The position numbers and the translations under genes are program-made. 64,000 nt of DNA, from contig CALEHW010000042.1 of assembly GCA_937877715.1 (NCBI GenBank), positions 1 through 64,000 on the forward strand. Reading direction: 5' to 3'. Each line of letters starts with the position of its first letter. Position 1 is the first letter of the stretch. Below, one piece after another: positions 1-9,137 of this stretch. Source of the DNA: an uncultured Methylophaga sp. (GTDB lineage Bacteria; Pseudomonadota; Gammaproteobacteria; GCF-002020875). The notes beneath the pieces are model-generated. The model made no database searches, had not been told where the DNA came from, and saw only the letters and a program-made list of their open reading frames with translations.

Positions 1-54
1 GATGATATACGGAATCCGTATAGTATCATATTTACTGATTCCGTCTAATATACT

Positions 55-234
55 GATAAGCGCGGCCGCTTCGCGCCCACGCTTATCGGTGAGCTGAGCA
101 GCAAGCTGCTCCATCATCTTGAAAGGCTCCGCTCCGCTGCGCCTATCAAGACGCTGGAGCAGAAATCTCCCTAATACCGGTTACGAGCAAGCTCGAACCG
201 GATTAGAAAGATTCTGCTCAGCTCACCGTTAGGC
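55..234 (+). repeat. ORF-less structured integron unit / attC-like site, copy 1 (ends with core GTTAGGC)
   Basis: Begins GATAAGC and ends CTCACCGTTAGGC. GCTTATCGGTGAGCTGAGCAG near the left is an inverted repeat of CTGCTCAGCTCACCGTTAGGC at the right. Internal hairpins GAGCAGC-AA-GCTGCTC and CCGGTTacGAGCaaGCTCgAACCGG. Near-identical copy at 1119-1299. Confidence 0.75.
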
Positions 235-252
235 TCAATGGCTGGTTAAACA

Positions 253-1014
253 ATGATTGAAAATTTCACATACACTGATTTATCTGAATCTGTAGAAAAA
301 GAGTTATCATTAATCCTTGGTAGAATTACGCACCATGTTCACCCTGAAGTTGTAAGCTATGTCACAGCAGAAAATATTAGTTATCAATTACGATTTCAAA
401 GTATTTGCCATGAGAAATGTAAATCTGACCAATTTTTTTATCATGATTCTGACTGTGTCTTTCCAGGATTTAGAAGGCCAATAAACAAAGAAAAAAGTGG
501 GAACTGGAAAAATAAAGTAAATCATATGGATGGAACTATCCTTAATGATAATACATTTCCAAGACATATTTGGGCATACCTATCTATGAACAAAGCATAT
601 TCAGGTGGTGCTTCAGGTATGTGGTCTGCTAGTGGATTAGGTAAATTTGAATTAGCGCATATATTTAGTCACAAGCAAGATGAAAGAGCTTTAGAGAAAG
701 AGGTTTTCACAGAGGTAGATGAAAACATGGAGCCTTATGGGTTGTTTACATCTGCTTCTAATGTAGTATTAATACCAAAGGGTTTTGCTAAACCAACTGA
801 CCAAATGAAGACCATCAAAATATGCTTTTATAAAAGACATTTAGAACTTTATGGTAATAATATTACAGGTTTAAAAGGTTTTAATGAAAAGCATGTTCCT
901 GCTTGGTATAGCGAAATTAAATGGCTTGATCCAGAGCTTCCCTGTAATTGGAAAACCAAGGTAGATAATCTATTAAAATATAGAGAGAATTATCTGAGGA
1001 AAAAGTATGCCTAA
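253..1014 (+). CDS. Integron cassette protein, hypothetical, possible HNH-like motif (ELAHIFSHK...FTSASNVVLIPKGFAKPTD)
   Basis: 253 aa ORF, AT-rich relative to the chromosome, lies between a core site (228-234) and an attC whose R'' box (GCCTAAC, 1009-1015) overlaps its stop codon. Confidence 0.7.
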   Translation: MIENFTYTDLSESVEKELSLILGRITHHVHPEVVSYVTAENISYQLRFQSICHEKCKSDQFFYHDSDCVFPGFRRPINKEKSGNWKNKVNHMDGTILNDNTFPRHIWAYLSMNKAYSGGASGMWSASGLGKFELAHIFSHKQDERALEKEVFTEVDENMEPYGLFTSASNVVLIPKGFAKPTDQMKTIKICFYKRHLELYGNNITGLKGFNEKHVPAWYSEIKWLDPELPCNWKTKVDNLLKYRENYLRKKYA

Positions 1015-1125
1015 CAAAGCCATCAACTCGGACCCTGCAAAACGGTGCGCCTTGTGGCATTCGCTGCGCTCAATTTTGCCACAAGCCACACCGTTCCGCA
1101 GGTCCGGTTATGGCGGGCGATAAGC
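1009..1125 (+). other. attC recombination site of cassette 1 (R' core interrupted by the ORF-less unit)
   Basis: GCCTAACAAAGCCATCAACTCGGACC...GGTCCGGTTATGGCGGGCG; long inverted repeat CGGTGCGCCTTGTGGCA/TGCCACAAGCCACACCG around loop TTCGCTGCGCTCAATTT; closely parallels the intact attC at 2021-2138. Confidence 0.75.
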
Positions 1126-1299
1126 GCGGCCGCTTCGCGCCCACGCTTATCGGTGAGCTGAGCAGCAAGCTGCTCCATCATCTTGAAAGGCTCCGCTCCG
1201 CTGCGCCTATCAAGACGCTGGAGCAGAAATCTCCCTAATACCGGTTACGAGCAAGCTCGAACCGGATTAGAAAAGATTCTGCTCAGCTCACCGTTATGT
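1119..1299 (+). repeat. ORF-less structured integron unit / attC-like site, copy 2 (ends with core GTTATGT)
   Basis: Near-identical to 55-231 (one extra A in GAAAAG vs GAAAG). Left edge falls exactly after GGCGGGCG, i.e. at the G^TT recombination point of the neighbouring attC. Confidence 0.75.
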
Positions 1300-1384
1300 G
1301 TTACATAGTTGATGGCATTCGACCATAAGTAGTCATCCTAATTAAAGCAGATTAAAAATATAATAGAAAAAATGGAGAGATGTT

Positions 1385-1960
1385 ATGGAAAAGTCAATTT
1401 TTGTATTCGGTATATTTTTAGTTCTAGTTTCATGTGCTCCATTAGAAACACATGAAGCAAACAGTCAAGCATCAACAGTATCGTATCTCAATATGCCTAA
1501 CGTGCTTGAAATAGATGGCAATAAATATACTAAGTACACTAAATGGACCTGTCGAGACTATGTTCACGATGAGAGAATTGCCCTTGAGGTTGTAAAAACT
1601 GATAAAGGCGTGGTGGATGTAATGGGAGGCAATATACATGGTGCTATAGAGGAGGTGCAAAAAGAAAATAATAATGAAATTACTAAAGAGCAAGAAGGAC
1701 GGTTAAAAGTATTATTAGAAGGGGTAGTGCAAGAAGCTTTTAGTAAGTATAGCTTGGGCTATGTTTTATATGATGGAAGCAAAGAGTATGCAAGAACATT
1801 TTATTTGCGAGAAGGTATTAGTCATAGGTGGGAATGGGAAGATGGAAAATATGTCTTTATAATAAAACCAAATGGTTTGGGGCTTTACTACGATTTTACA
1901 AATACGGAAAAAGGTGCTCCTACAAAAGCACATGATATTTTTAAGTGCGAGAAAGTATAA
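1385..1960 (+). CDS. Integron cassette protein, predicted lipoprotein, unknown function
   Basis: 191 aa ORF, N-terminus MEKSIFVFGIFLVLVSC is a lipoprotein-type signal with lipobox LVSC; flanked by attC sites. Confidence 0.65.
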   Translation: MEKSIFVFGIFLVLVSCAPLETHEANSQASTVSYLNMPNVLEIDGNKYTKYTKWTCRDYVHDERIALEVVKTDKGVVDVMGGNIHGAIEEVQKENNNEITKEQEGRLKVLLEGVVQEAFSKYSLGYVLYDGSKEYARTFYLREGISHRWEWEDGKYVFIIKPNGLGLYYDFTNTEKGAPTKAHDIFKCEKV

Positions 1961-2020
1961 AAGTAAAATTCAGCAGTTGGCGGTTAGCATCATATTTGAC
2001 TTCATGAAAAGCAGTAAAAC

Positions 2021-2138
2021 ACATAACAAAGCCGTCAACTCGGACCCTGCGAAACTGGGTGGTTTGTGGCATTCGCTTCGCTCAATTTTGCCACAAACCA
2101 CCCAGTTTCGCAGGGTCCGGTTACGGCGGGCGTTATGC
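2021..2138 (+). other. attC recombination site of cassette 2, last one recognised in the array (core GTTATGC)
   Basis: ACATAAC...GTTATGC ends; perfect ~30 bp inverted repeat GGACCCTGCGAAACTGGGTGGTTTGTGGCA / TGCCACAAACCACCCAGTTTCGCAGGGTCC around loop TTCGCTTCGCTCAATTT. Confidence 0.88.
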
Positions 2139-2525
2139 ATTCAAAACAGATGATCGCCTGAACCAGTCAGCCAGATCTTCCTCGGTCAATTCACCATCAG
2201 CCAGTTGCTGAAAAACAATTACGGTCTCTGGTTCGGAGGCATTCAAAGAGTATCCATTTAGCTCCAGAAATATAGACCCTGTGGTTAGGGCAATTCGTTT
2301 GTTTCCATCAACAAAAGGGTGGTTCTTTGCCAGACCATAGCTATATGAGGCTGCAAGATCAAAAATGGAAGTTTCATCATCATAGGTGAAGCGTTGCTGT
2401 GGTCGGTTGAGGGCTGATTCCAGCAGGGCTTGATCACGTATGCCTGTTGCTCCACCATGTTCCGCAAGAAGCATCTGATGGACGGCAATGACAATTTTCT
2501 GAAGAACCCATGCAGGTTCCCTCAT
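2133..2525 (-). CDS. doc: Doc-type (Fic/Doc superfamily) toxin
   Basis: Motif HPFVDGNKRIA, ~130 aa, paired with an AbrB-like antitoxin ORF. Confidence 0.88.
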   Translation of the reverse strand: MREPAWVLQKIVIAVHQMLLAEHGGATGIRDQALLESALNRPQQRFTYDDETSIFDLAASYSYGLAKNHPFVDGNKRIALTTGSIFLELNGYSLNASEPETVIVFQQLADGELTEEDLADWFRRSSVLNA

Positions 2526-2746
2526 TTTGCCAACTCATGGAGCGCATTACGATATTTGTTCATTACCTTTTCAGCTACTTCCAACTGTTTTTCAAAATCC
2601 TGCTGGTATGGTGTGAGGGTCAGCCCTTCGAGTGTATCAACCAGATACAGGAGATCTCCTTTTCCGACCCTGAGCTTAGTCAGTGCCTCTTTTGGGAGTA
2701 CAATTCCCATTGAGTTTCCTATTGTTGTTACTTTTGCTTTTAACAT
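2522..2746 (-). CDS. AbrB/MazE-type antitoxin (SpoVT-AbrB swapped-hairpin)
   Basis: MLKAKVTTIGNSMGIVLPKEALTKLRVGKGDLLYLVDT... is typical of AbrB/PemI-like antitoxins; overlaps doc by 4 nt. Confidence 0.85.
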   Translation of the reverse strand: MLKAKVTTIGNSMGIVLPKEALTKLRVGKGDLLYLVDTLEGLTLTPYQQDFEKQLEVAEKVMNKYRNALHELAK

Positions 2747-2854
2747 GGGCTTATCTCTGTTGCGTTATTACAAATGTTATTACACAGTGTAGTTGTCTCT
2801 AATAAATCAGTCAAGGGAAGAGAAAGTGGTGTTGAGTGAATTTGAAAATTCATA

Positions 2855-2870
2855 GCATGGAAAACCATGC
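2855..2870. promoter_or_regulatory. Inverted repeat GCATGG-AAAA-CCATGC upstream of hipB, putative autoregulatory operator
   Basis: Perfect 6 bp arms just upstream of a TATAGT -10-like element at ~2890. Confidence 0.4.
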
Positions 2871-2927
2871 ATTAAATGGATAATTCTGTTATAGTGAATG
2901 ACAAATCAGGCTTTAATTGGTGTAAAA

Positions 2928-3275
2928 ATGTCATTCTATCATCATACAGACACGGAAATAGCTGAAATCCTCGCTGGTCGTGTCAAACAGTATCGTCTCG
3001 AGAATAGTCAAAGAAGTCTCACGCAGAAGGAGATGGGTGAGCGCACTGGATTATCCAGAGATACCATTCAGCGTCTTGAGAAGAGCGGAAGGGTTTCTGT
3101 TCTCGCATTGATCGCAGTGCTGCGGGAGTTGGGTTTGCTTGATAACCTGGAGATATTAGTTCCTGAGAAACCACCAGTATCTCCCATTGCTGTGGCTAGG
3201 CAGCAAGAAAAAATGAAGTCAAAACGGCAACGAGCAAGAAAGAAGACGGCCAGGGTGATGAACAATGGCCAATGA
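2928..3275 (+). CDS. hipB: HipB-like HTH antitoxin
   Basis: XRE-type HTH (LTQKEMGERTGLSRDTIQRLEKSGRVSVLALIAVLREL), 11 nt overlap with hipA. The ORF track starts at 2898; MSFYHHT at 2928 is an alternative start. Confidence 0.75.
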   Translation: MSFYHHTDTEIAEILAGRVKQYRLENSQRSLTQKEMGERTGLSRDTIQRLEKSGRVSVLALIAVLRELGLLDNLEILVPEKPPVSPIAVARQQEKMKSKRQRARKKTARVMNNGQ

Positions 3276-4554
3276 TATCGTTGAGGTGTATGCGTGGGGG
3301 AAGAGAATTGGTGCGCTCATTGAGTCTGCAGATCGCCCAGGATTCTATCTGTTTGAATACGATCTTCCGAATATTCGAGATCGTGAATTTTCCCCGCTTT
3401 TTATGGGAGTAGGCACCAAACAGGTTTTTGAGTTCCCGGCACTAGCGACTGAAACCTTTTATGGACTTCCGGGGATGATTGCTGATGCCCTGCCGGATCG
3501 GTTCGGTAATGCCTTGATTGACCATTATATGGAGGAGCGTCAAGGTCTGCCGAGGGAATCGATCACAACGCTTGATCGTCTTCTCTATACGGGAAAAAGA
3601 GCAATGGGGGTGCTGGAATTTGCCCCCGCCATGCCGGTTACTCCTGTCGAGGATCATGCTTTGGCAATGTCTTCACTAGTTGAGGATGCGCGTAGGGCAA
3701 TACGTGGAGAGTTTAGAGAGATTGCTGCAGATCTTATCCAGATCGGAACTTCGGCGGGTGGGGCTCGCCCCAAAGCTGTTATAGGCTGGAACAGGGAGAC
3801 AAAAGATATTGTTGCGGGTCAATTTGATGTACCAGAAGGATATGAGCACTGGCTTTTGAAGTTTGATGGGGTGGGGGAAGATAGAGCTCTTGGTGGGGCG
3901 GAAGGGTATGGACGAATCGAGTACACCTATTACGAGATGGCACAAGAGGCAAAGATCGATATGTCTGAGTGTGATCTCTTGCTGGAGAATGATCGAGCTC
4001 ATTTTATGACTAAACGCTTCGATCGAATCAACAACCATAAGCTGCATATGCAGTCATTCTGCGCAATAGATCACCGTGATTTTAATATCCCCTATACCGT
4101 CGAGTATGATTCCATATTCCGCATAGCCCTAATACTTGGAGTGGGATATCGGGGAAAAGAGCAGCTCTTTCGTAGGATGGTGTTTAATGTGCTGACAAAT
4201 AACTGCGACGATCACACAAAGAACTTTTCATTCTTGATGAGCGAAGATGGTGAGTGGTCTCTTGCTCCTGCCTATGATGTGACCCATGCACACAACCCTG
4301 ACTCAGACAAGTGGACCCGCCAGCACCAAATATTGATTAATGGAAAAGCAAAACCGGAAGAGATCAGCAGACAAGATCTAATGGCGGTTGCGGTTCGCAA
4401 TAGCATAAAGAATCCAGGTGTGATTATTGATGAGATTGCCGAGGCCGCGACTCTTTGGGGTGAGCTCTCAAAAGCCAATGAGGTTCCCCTGGAGCAACAG
4501 CAGCAGATCAGCTCTGAGATAGAGAAACAGCTATCAATAATGGGAAGCACCTAG
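3265..4554 (+). CDS. hipA: HipA-family serine/threonine kinase toxin
   Basis: HipA N-domain (MGVGTKQVFEFPAL...GLPGMIADALPDRFGN) and kinase core (NVLTNNCDDHTKNFSFLM...LAPAYDVTHAHN). Confidence 0.85.
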   Translation: MANDIVEVYAWGKRIGALIESADRPGFYLFEYDLPNIRDREFSPLFMGVGTKQVFEFPALATETFYGLPGMIADALPDRFGNALIDHYMEERQGLPRESITTLDRLLYTGKRAMGVLEFAPAMPVTPVEDHALAMSSLVEDARRAIRGEFREIAADLIQIGTSAGGARPKAVIGWNRETKDIVAGQFDVPEGYEHWLLKFDGVGEDRALGGAEGYGRIEYTYYEMAQEAKIDMSECDLLLENDRAHFMTKRFDRINNHKLHMQSFCAIDHRDFNIPYTVEYDSIFRIALILGVGYRGKEQLFRRMVFNVLTNNCDDHTKNFSFLMSEDGEWSLAPAYDVTHAHNPDSDKWTRQHQILINGKAKPEEISRQDLMAVAVRNSIKNPGVIIDEIAEAATLWGELSKANEVPLEQQQQISSEIEKQLSIMGST

Positions 4555-4641
4555 GAGCATGTTAGAGAGAATTGGGCGATTCAAAGGCTGTTTGGTAATA
4601 GGGTAGAATAGACGGCTATTTATTTAGGAAAAAACACCCTC

Positions 4642-7600
4642 ATGTTTGTCGATCGTAGTGAACAACTGAAATCCCTGATGGCTGAGCGCATCCTGATTCT
4701 GGATGGTGCAATGGGGACCATGATCCAGCGCCATAAACTGGAGGAGGCGGACTATCGAGGGGAGCGTTTTGCCGACTGGCATACGGATCTTAAGGGGAAT
4801 AATGATCTCCTTGCACTGACTCAGCCAGCCATCATCCAGGGCATTCATGAGCAGTATCTGGAGGCGGGAGCCGATATCCTCGAGACCAATACCTTCAACG
4901 GTACCCGGGTCTCTATGGCAGATTATGGGATGGAGGATCTGGTTCATGAGATCAACCTCTCTGCCACCCGCCTGGCTCGTGCCGCAGCAGACAAGTATTC
5001 CACCCCAGAGAAGCCCCGTTTTGTGGCGGGGGTGCTTGGGCCAACCGGCCGCACCTGTTCCATCTCCCCGGGGGTGAATGATCCGGGGTTCCGCAATATC
5101 ACCTTTATGGAACTGGTGGAAAACTATAGTGAGGCAGTGGACGCCCTGGTGCAGGGTGGGGCAGATCTGCTGCTGGTAGAGACTATCTTCGACACCCTGA
5201 ATGCAAAGGCGGCACTGTTTGCGATTGACCAGTACTTTGAGGAGAAAGAGATCAGTTTGCCTATCATGATCTCCGGCACCATTACTGATGCCTCCGGTCG
5301 TACCCTATCTGGGCAGACTACAGAGTCGTTCTATAACAGCCTGCGCCACTCCAGACCGTTAACCATGGGTCTAAACTGTGCACTGGGTCCGGATATGTTG
5401 CGTCAATATACAGAGGAGATGTCACGAGTCTGTGAGACCTACACCTCTGCTCACCCTAATGCAGGGTTGCCCAATGAGTTTGGGGAGTATGACCTAACTC
5501 CGGAGCAGATGGCGGTTCATGTCAGCGAGTGGGCCGATGCCGGCTTCCTTAATATTATTGGGGGGTGCTGTGGTTCCAGTCCTGACCATATTCGTGCCAT
5601 TGCCCAGGCGATGGAGGGGAAGTCTCCACGACCACTACCGGAGCTTCCACATGAGTGTCGTCTTGCCGGACTAGAACCACTCAATATTGGTGGTGAATCC
5701 CTCTTTGTAAATGTAGGGGAGCGAGCCAATGTAACCGGCTCTGCAAAATTCAAACAGCTGGTTCTCAATGAGGAGTATGAGGAGGCGCTCGATATCTGCC
5801 GAACCCAGGTGGAGAATGGAGCCCAGGTGGTTGATGTCAATATGGATGAGGGGATGCTGGATGGCAAGGCGGCGATGGTACGCTTCCTCAATTTGATCGC
5901 CTCGGAACCTGATATCTCCAGGGTGCCACTGATGATCGACTCCTCCAAATGGGAGATCATTGAGGCTGGACTACAGTGTTCGCAGGGCAAGGCGATTGTC
6001 AACTCCATCTCCATGAAGGAGGGGGAGGAGAGGTTTCGGGAGTACGCCAGACTCTGCCGCCGCTATGGTGCAGCGATCATCGTTATGGCCTTCGATGATG
6101 AGGGTCAGGCCGATACAGAAGAGCGCAAGGTAGAGATCTGCACCCGGGCCTACCGGATTCTGGTGGATGAGCTCGATTTCCCTGCAGAGGATATTATCTT
6201 TGACCCCAATATCTTTGCCGTGGCGACCGGTATTGAGGAGCATAACAATTATGGGGTCGACTTTATCGAGGCGACCCGCCGCATCAAACAGACACTTCCA
6301 TATGCGATGGTCTCTGGCGGGGTCTCCAATGTCTCCTTCTCTTTCCGTGGAAACAACCCGGTGCGTGAGGCGATCCATGCGGTCTTTCTCTACCACGCCA
6401 TTCAGGCGGGAATGGATATGGGGATTGTCAATGCAGCGCAGCTTGCAGTCTATGATGATCTGCCGGAGGAGCTACGCGGTGCGGTTGAGGATGTAGTCCT
6501 TAATCGGGATCCGGAGGCTGGGGAGCGGCTGGTAGAGATTGCCCCTAACTATCTTGGGGATGGCTCAACAGGGGAGAAGAGAGAGGATCAGGAGTGGCGC
6601 AGTTGGCCGGTCCAGAAACGTCTGGAGCATGCCCTGGTTAAGGGGATTACAGAATTTATTGATGAGGATACAGAGGAGGCCCGTCTTCAATTCGACAAGG
6701 CGCTGGAGGTGGTTGAGGGGCCTCTGATGGACGGGATGAATGTGGTGGGTGATCTCTTTGGGGCTGGCAAGATGTTTCTGCCACAGGTGGTTAAATCTGC
6801 CCGGGTTATGAAGAAATCAGTTGCCTATCTCGATCCATTCCTTGAGGCAGAAAAGGCAGAGTGCGCTGTTGCCAGTCAGGGCAAGATTCTGATGGCCACC
6901 GTAAAGGGAGATGTCCACGACATCGGTAAGAATATTGTAGGGGTGGTACTGCAGTGTAATAACTATGAGGTGATTGATCTCGGGGTGATGGTGCCGGCCG
7001 AAACGATTCTGCAGCGAGCCAGGGAGGAGAGTGTGGACATCATCGGTCTCTCCGGGCTGATTACCCCATCACTGGATGAGATGGTACATCTTGCTAGTGA
7101 GATGACCCGTCAGGGATTCACTATTCCGCTGATGCTGGGTGGGGCAACAACCTCCAAGGCTCATACTGCCGTAAAGGCAGAGCCAGAGTATGAGCATGGG
7201 GTAATTCATGTGGCAGATGCTTCACGTGCAGTGGGGGTGGCGACAACGCTACTTTCGAAGGAACAGAAACCTAAATTTCTTTCAGGGCTACGTGAGGAGT
7301 ATGAGGAGGTTCGCCAGCGGCGTGCCGCCAGGGGGGGCACGAAGAGTCTGGTCACGGTTGGGGAGGCACAGGCCAACCCGTTCCCCATTGAGTGGGAGAG
7401 CTATCAGCCGATACAACCAAATGCTCTGGGAGTAACTGTCTTGGATCAGATCGATCTCAGAGAGGTGGTTCCATATATCGACTGGACCTTCTTCTTCCAT
7501 GCCTGGGAGCTGAAGGGGCGTTATCCCAAAATTCTCGATGATGCCAAAAAGGGAGAGGAGGCACGTAAGCTCTATGCTGATGCAACTGTAATGCTGGAGC

Positions 7601-8325
7601 AGATTATCGGTGAACAGTGGCTCTCGGCCAAGGCAGTAGTTGGACTCTTTCCGGCCAATGCGGTTGGGGATGATATTGAGATCTACGAGGATGAGTCACG
7701 TGGTAGTCTGAAGACAACGATACATCATCTGAGAAAACAGGGTAGACAGCCGGATGGAAGATCCAATGATTGCCTGAGTGATTTTATTGCACCGAAATCT
7801 GCCAACAAGATTGACTACGTTGGTGGTTTTGCATTGACTGCAGGTCTTGGGATAGATGAAAAGATTAGTGAGTTTGAGGCGGACCATGATGACTACAGTG
7901 CCCTGTTGCTAAAGGCGATAGCTGACCGTCTGGCGGAGGCGGCGACTGAGTGGCTGCATGAGAAGGTGCGAAAAGATTTGTGGGGATATGCAGCTGATGA
8001 GTCCCATACTAACGAGGAGCTGATTGGTGAGGACTATTCTGGGATTCGTCCGGCAATGGGTTACCCGGCGTCCCCAGACCATACGGAGAAAGATCTGTTA
8101 TGGGAGTTGCTGGAGGCAGAGAGTAATATAGGTGTCTGGCTCACAGAGTCCAAGGCAATGGTACCAACGGCCTCAGTCAGTGGCCTCTATTTTGCCCATC
8201 CCGAGTCACACTACTTTGCTGTCGGCAAGATCGATAGAGATCAGGTAGAGCAGTATGCTGGGCGAAAAGGGATGGATGTTACGGATGTAGAGAAGTGGCT
8301 TGGCTCAAATTTAGCCTATAAATAG
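4642..8325 (+). CDS. metH: Cobalamin-dependent methionine synthase
   Basis: 1227 aa; homocysteine-binding ([11 protein letters not shown]), pterin, B12-binding ([23 protein letters not shown]) and activation domains. Confidence 0.97.
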   Translation: MFVDRSEQLKSLMAERILILDGAMGTMIQRHKLEEADYRGERFADWHTDLKGNNDLLALTQPAIIQGIHEQYLEAGADILETNTFNGTRVSMADYGMEDLVHEINLSATRLARAAADKYSTPEKPRFVAGVLGPTGRTCSISPGVNDPGFRNITFMELVENYSEAVDALVQGGADLLLVETIFDTLNAKAALFAIDQYFEEKEISLPIMISGTITDASGRTLSGQTTESFYNSLRHSRPLTMGLNCALGPDMLRQYTEEMSRVCETYTSAHPNAGLPNEFGEYDLTPEQMAVHVSEWADAGFLNIIGGCCGSSPDHIRAIAQAMEGKSPRPLPELPHECRLAGLEPLNIGGESLFVNVGERANVTGSAKFKQLVLNEEYEEALDICRTQVENGAQVVDVNMDEGMLDGKAAMVRFLNLIASEPDISRVPLMIDSSKWEIIEAGLQCSQGKAIVNSISMKEGEERFREYARLCRRYGAAIIVMAFDDEGQADTEERKVEICTRAYRILVDELDFPAEDIIFDPNIFAVATGIEEHNNYGVDFIEATRRIKQTLPYAMVSGGVSNVSFSFRGNNPVREAIHAVFLYHAIQAGMDMGIVNAAQLAVYDDLPEELRGAVEDVVLNRDPEAGERLVEIAPNYLGDGSTGEKREDQEWRSWPVQKRLEHALVKGITEFIDEDTEEARLQFDKALEVVEGPLMDGMNVVGDLFGAGKMFLPQVVKSARVMKKSVAYLDPFLEAEKAECAVASQGKILMATVKGDVHDIGKNIVGVVLQCNNYEVIDLGVMVPAETILQRAREESVDIIGLSGLITPSLDEMVHLASEMTRQGFTIPLMLGGATTSKAHTAVKAEPEYEHGVIHVADASRAVGVATTLLSKEQKPKFLSGLREEYEEVRQRRAARGGTKSLVTVGEAQANPFPIEWESYQPIQPNALGVTVLDQIDLREVVPYIDWTFFFHAWELKGRYPKILDDAKKGEEARKLYADATVMLEQIIGEQWLSAKAVVGLFPANAVGDDIEIYEDESRGSLKTTIHHLRKQGRQPDGRSNDCLSDFIAPKSANKIDYVGGFALTAGLGIDEKISEFEADHDDYSALLLKAIADRLAEAATEWLHEKVRKDLWGYAADESHTNEELIGEDYSGIRPAMGYPASPDHTEKDLLWELLEAESNIGVWLTESKAMVPTASVSGLYFAHPESHYFAVGKIDRDQVEQYAGRKGMDVTDVEKWLGSNLAYK

Positions 8326-8344
8326 AGGAAGAGGAGAGTAAAAA

Positions 8345-8833
8345 ATGAGTGAATGTCCATGTGGCTCTGGTAGACCTTATTCAGAGTGTTGTGAACCATA
8401 TCTGAAGGGTGACTCCACCCCAGCAACAGCAGAACAGTTGATGCGTTCTCGATACAGTGCCTACGTGATGGGAGAGGTTGATTACATTCACAATACCTTA
8501 CATCCAGACCATCGGGCAGATCATGATATTGATGCAGCAAGAAAATGGTCCAGTGACTCTGAGTGGATGGGGCTTGAGATTATTGCGACCTCACAAGGCA
8601 GGTATGGGGATGCCAATGGGGTGGTTGAATTCAGGGCGACCTATCGTGATAGGGGTGGTGTCCACCAAGCTCATGAGGTCAGCCGTTTTGAGATGGTTGA
8701 TGGCAGATGGATGTATGTGGATGGTGAGATGCCAAAACCTGAGACAGTTCGTAACAAGGGCAAAAAGGTTGGAAGAAATGAGCCGTGCCCCTGTGGGTCA
8801 GGCAAGAAATACAAGAAGTGCTGTGGGCGCTAA
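8345..8833 (+). CDS. ychJ: YchJ-family SEC-C motif protein
   Basis: [17 protein letters not shown] at the N-terminus and [13 protein letters not shown] at the C-terminus. Confidence 0.85.
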   Translation: MSECPCGSGRPYSECCEPYLKGDSTPATAEQLMRSRYSAYVMGEVDYIHNTLHPDHRADHDIDAARKWSSDSEWMGLEIIATSQGRYGDANGVVEFRATYRDRGGVHQAHEVSRFEMVDGRWMYVDGEMPKPETVRNKGKKVGRNEPCPCGSGKKYKKCCGR

Positions 8834-8841
8834 CTACTGTA

Positions 8842-9015
8842 TTACCAAGGGACGGGATACCCGAACAGGGCGGCTGTCACTGCCGATACGGTAGTCTCAC
8901 TGAACAGGCCGACTGCTACAAAGAAGAGCATTGCAACAGCTGACAACCCTATTGCTGTTCCGAAGGCTGTACATATGGCCATTTCGACCAGACTAAAATC
9001 TTTTAACCGTTCCAT
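8842..9015 (-). CDS. Small hydrophobic (transmembrane) protein, hypothetical
   Basis: MERLKDFSLVEMAICTAFGTAIGLSAVAMLFFVAVGLFSETTVSAVTAALFGYPVPW; single hydrophobic segment; track ORF begins at 9030 with a TTG. Confidence 0.35.
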   Translation of the reverse strand: MERLKDFSLVEMAICTAFGTAIGLSAVAMLFFVAVGLFSETTVSAVTAALFGYPVPW

Positions 9016-9137
9016 TATGATAGTTGCCAATTAAACTTTATGGGTAAACTCTACTGATGATGGGCAGATGCATCCATACGTAGAAATACGTAAATTTAAT
9101 TTGTGATAATCAATGGAAGTGACCTCAACGATCGCTA

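Noticed and set aside
1-54. Hairpin ACGGAATC...GATTCCGT as a truncated attC of an upstream cassette
   Set aside because: Plausible, but the window starts inside it and no R''/R' boxes can be verified.
3676-4047. 123 aa minus-strand ORF inside hipA
   Set aside because: Shadow ORF antisense to HipA coding sequence.
4555-4641. Searched for a cobalamin or SAH riboswitch upstream of metH
   Set aside because: The interval is only ~87 nt and shows none of the conserved core elements.
2747-4641. Searched for further attC sites that would make the TA modules ordinary cassettes
   Set aside because: No GTTRRRY/RYYYAAC pair with a long inverted repeat found; the 2764-2784 GTTATTACA repeats are direct, not inverted.
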